From NCBI GenBank assembly GCA_016861165.1, contig BOKV01000007.1:1-64000 (forward strand): 64,000 bases of DNA, given 5' to 3'. Under the pieces are notes generated by a model. It did no database searches, was not told the origin of the DNA, and was given only the letters and a program-made list of their open reading frames with translations. The DNA comes from Alphaproteobacteria bacterium. GTDB lineage: Bacteria; Pseudomonadota; Alphaproteobacteria; Rhizobiales; Rhizobiaceae. The translations under genes were made by a program, and so were the position numbers. Shown in pieces: positions 62,883-64,000 of this stretch (positions are counted from its first letter, which is position 1; the number at the start of each line of letters is the position of its first letter).

Positions 62883-64000
62883 TCAGCTTCTTTCCTTGAG
62901 CGCGGCCTCGTAGCGGGCGCGCGCCTCGTTGACCTGGCGGCGCTGCGAGACCTCGGGCACGGCCACGTCCCACCAATGGCCGCCGGCCGCCGTCGACGGG
63001 TAGGGGTCGGTGTCGATCACCACCACGAAGGGGCCGGCGGCGGTGCGCGCCCGCGCCAGCGCGTGCTCCAACTCGGCGATCGAGCCGGCCTTCTCGGCAT
63101 GGGCGCCCATCGCGGCGGCATGGGCGACGAAATCGATGCGCGACGGGTTCACATGGGCGGCGTGGTCGAGCAGATTGTTGAACTCGGCGCCGCCCGTCGC
63201 CATCTGCAGCCGGTTGATGCAGCCGAAGCCGCGATTGTCGGTGATCACGACGGTGAACCTGATGCCCATCATCGCGGCGGTCGCCAGCTCGGAATTCATC
63301 ATCATGTAGGAGCCGTCACCCACCATGACGACCACGTCGCGGTCGGGCTCGGCCATCTTGACCCCGATGGCGCCGGCGATCTCGTAGCCCATGCAGGAAT
63401 AGCCGTATTCCATGTGGTAGGAGCCCGGCCGCCCCGCCTTCCACAGCTTGTGCAGTTCGCCCGGCATGGTGCCGGCCGCGCACATGATGACGGTGTCGTC
63501 GCGAGCGGCGCGCTGGACGGCGCCGATGACCTGCATGTCGGTCGGCAGCGCGTTGTCTTCGCCCGGCGGAGCCGCCGTGACCGTGTCGGCGGCGGCGAAC
63601 CAGTCGGCCTTGCGCCGCGGTTCGGGCGGGTCGAAACGCAGGTCGCCGAGCGCGCGCCCCAGCGCCTCCAGCCCGGCGCCGGCGTCGGCGCACAGCGGCA
63701 CGGCGCCGTGCTTGACGGCGTCATAGGCGTTGACATTGAGGCTGACGAGCCGGCGGCCGGGCGCGGCAAACAGCGACCACGAACCGGTGGTGAAGTCCTG
63801 GAAGCGGGTGCCGACGCCGATGACGACGTCGGCCTCGCCGCAGCGCGCATTGGCGCTGGACGCACCGGTGACGCCGACCGGGCCGAGATTGAGCGGATGG
63901 TCCCAGGGCAATGCCGACTTGCCGGCCTGGGTCTCGACGACCGGTACCTGGTGCGCCTCGGCGAAGGCGCGCAGCGCCTGATGGGCCTCGCCGTAGTGGA
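62883..64000 (-). CDS. iolD: 3D-trihydroxycyclohexane-1,2-dione hydrolase (partial, 5' end outside)
   Basis: A thiamine diphosphate-dependent ring-opening enzyme of inositol catabolism. The frame is open to the right edge ([20 protein letters not shown] is visible), so the 5' end is outside the window; about 372 residues are present. It includes [20 protein letters not shown] and the ThDP-binding [20 protein letters not shown]. The C-terminus is complete ([14 protein letters not shown]). Regulation cannot be seen. Confidence 0.95.
   Translation of the reverse strand, partial: HYGEAHQALRAFAEAHQVPVVETQAGKSALPWDHPLNLGPVGVTGASSANARCGEADVVIGVGTRFQDFTTGSWSLFAAPGRRLVSLNVNAYDAVKHGAVPLCADAGAGLEALGRALGDLRFDPPEPRRKADWFAAADTVTAAPPGEDNALPTDMQVIGAVQRAARDDTVIMCAAGTMPGELHKLWKAGRPGSYHMEYGYSCMGYEIAGAIGVKMAEPDRDVVVMVGDGSYMMMNSELATAAMMGIRFTVVITDNRGFGCINRLQMATGGAEFNNLLDHAAHVNPSRIDFVAHAAAMGAHAEKAGSIAELEHALARARTAAGPFVVVIDTDPYPSTAAGGHWWDVAVPEVSQRRQVNEARARYEAALKERS

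Overview
The window is GC-rich DNA from an alphaproteobacterium, most likely order Hyphomicrobiales (Rhizobiales). The evidence is the heme-PAS FixL/FixJ/FixK cascade, a GGAAC-N17-CGTT (EcfG-type) stress promoter, the nosRZDFYLX gene order, a NasS/NasT-controlled nitrate assimilation operon, perfect FNR/FixK boxes, and small conserved proteins typical of the order. No species can be named. Everything was read by eye; no database search was run.

Layout. 1-8.2 kb: housekeeping and stress genes (DUF1488, two small hypotheticals, MepA endopeptidase, DUF488, L,D-transpeptidase, alpha/beta hydrolase, two PRC-barrel proteins behind an EcfG promoter, a membrane protein, lepA), separated by palindromic repeats of a Bradyrhizobium-like kind. 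8.3-11.4 kb: a single-chain type IIG restriction-modification enzyme. 11.7-16.8 kb: a class III cyclase with TPRs and a MacA/MacB-type efflux system. 17-24 kb: core genes (SDR protein, queG, GST, uppP, a second cyclase, TauE/SafE permease, NDUFA9-like protein, tRNA-Leu(CAG)).

24.8-34.4 kb: an Rrf2/NsrR-like regulator, a repeat array, a perfect FNR box and the complete nitrous oxide reductase operon nosRZDFYLX. 34.4-48.1 kb: nitrate assimilation on the minus strand, in transcription order nasT-nasS, a sigma54 promoter with an ANTAR-type attenuated leader, nrtA-nrtB-nrtCD(fused)-nirB, an inserted hicAB toxin-antitoxin pair on the opposite strand, then nirD-nasA-cysG with cysG cut short next to nosX. 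So dissimilatory N2O reduction and assimilatory nitrate/nitrite reduction lie tail to tail.

48.2-54.7 kb: hexuronate catabolism (uxaC, a TRAP transporter, a GntR regulator, divergent uxuA). 54.7-60.6 kb: a microoxic module: hsp20 and a TPCP-motif (P1B-5-like) metal ATPase share an intergenic FNR/FixK box, followed by fixK, fixJ, fixL and another FNR/FixK box. 60.8-64 kb: a small conserved protein and part of a myo-inositol catabolic operon (iolD partial, iolE, a 71-residue membrane protein, iolB).

The unifying theme is respiration and nitrogen metabolism under low oxygen. A local FixLJ-K cascade has candidate targets in the same window (nosR, P1B ATPase/hsp20, fixL), and nitrate assimilation has its own sigma54 plus antitermination control. 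The most unusual items are the hicAB insertion inside nirB/nirD, the legible NasT leader, the truncated cysG at the nos/nas junction, the microoxic module, and two different palindromic repeat families on either side of about 8.2 kb.
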